DNA of 64,000 nt from Hemibagrus wyckioides (lineage: Eukaryota; Chordata; Actinopteri; Siluriformes; Bagridae), in NCBI RefSeq assembly GCF_019097595.1, contig NC_080727.1, positions 12,640,501 to 12,704,500 of the forward strand. Reading direction: 5' to 3'. The notes below the pieces were generated by a model, which saw nothing but the letters and a program-made list of their open reading frames with translations, was not told the origin of the DNA and ran no database searches. The first letter of the stretch is position 1; every line of letters starts with the position of its first letter. Both the position numbers and the translations under genes were made by a program. Below, in pieces: positions 63,780 through 64,000 of this stretch.

Positions 63780-64000
63780 AGAAGTCGCTGCAGGTTATCT
63801 GTTCTCCATGAGTTTGCGGCAAGTGAGTGATGAATCCGGCCTGCAGGAACGAGGCAGAGGCTGGTTGATTACAGGCGGGAATGTGAGATGATAAGCAGGA
63901 TGAAACAGATAGAGCTCCTCTGTGGCACGCAGTGAGCCTGCTGCTTCTCCACCGCTGCTTTAATTGGTTTGACCTCCCCCTCATTATTGCCTGTCTGCCT
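63780..64000. other. Possible conserved non-coding element at the window edge
   Basis: GC-richer, non-repetitive, with GAGATGATAAGCAGG (GATA-like) and CTTTAATTGGTTTGACC. It continues beyond the window. No convincing coding frame. Confidence 0.3.

Overview
This 64 kb window is nuclear DNA of a bony fish. The evidence is vertebrate exon-intron genes with GT-AG introns, an AT-rich background, long simple-sequence tracts, and many Tc1-type transposons, an RTE LINE, tRNA-like SINEs and a Penelope-like element of the kinds common in teleosts. The repeat families look like those of catfish, but that is an impression and not a proof.

Three protein-coding genes, all on the + strand, fill the first 30 kb. 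(1) 1-8516 is the 3' nine tenths of a rod-type photoreceptor cGMP phosphodiesterase, best matched to pde6b. It shows the last 35 bases of exon 1 and then 21 complete exons, ending in a CaaX prenylation box. (2) 17579-18211 is an intronless small heat-shock protein of the fish hsp30/hspb11 type, with a TATA box and a heat-shock element in front and a cluster of further HSF-like motifs behind. (3) 22299-29176 is habp4, an RGG-box RNA- and ribosome-associated protein, in eight exons with a complete reading frame of 357 residues.

From 29.4 kb to the end I see no host gene. That half holds transposon copies, simple repeats and several GC-richer, repeat-free islands that look like conserved non-coding elements. 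A full-consensus CTCF motif at 31645-31659 lies where the gene-bearing part gives way to this desert. It may be regulatory territory of a gene outside the window (inference).

The mobile DNA is the most structured part. One Tc1 family (called A here, ends CACCGATCAGG...) is present as short internally deleted copies that keep only the N-terminal DNA-binding part of the transposase. A second family (B, ends CACTATATTGCC...) has one copy with an open DD34E transposase (39686-40933) and one broken copy in opposite orientation (20586-21778), so the two flank habp4 as an inverted pair. Two other Tc1 groups (C in habp4 intron 4, D at 45.9-46.9 kb) exist as head-to-head inverted dimers. A 5'-truncated RTE LINE sits in an old family A copy between 16-bp target duplications. 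A SINE with the same 3' tail motif as that LINE sits between perfect 14-bp target duplications.

Exon borders were placed by hand from splice sites, reading frame and family knowledge. Nothing was checked against a database.
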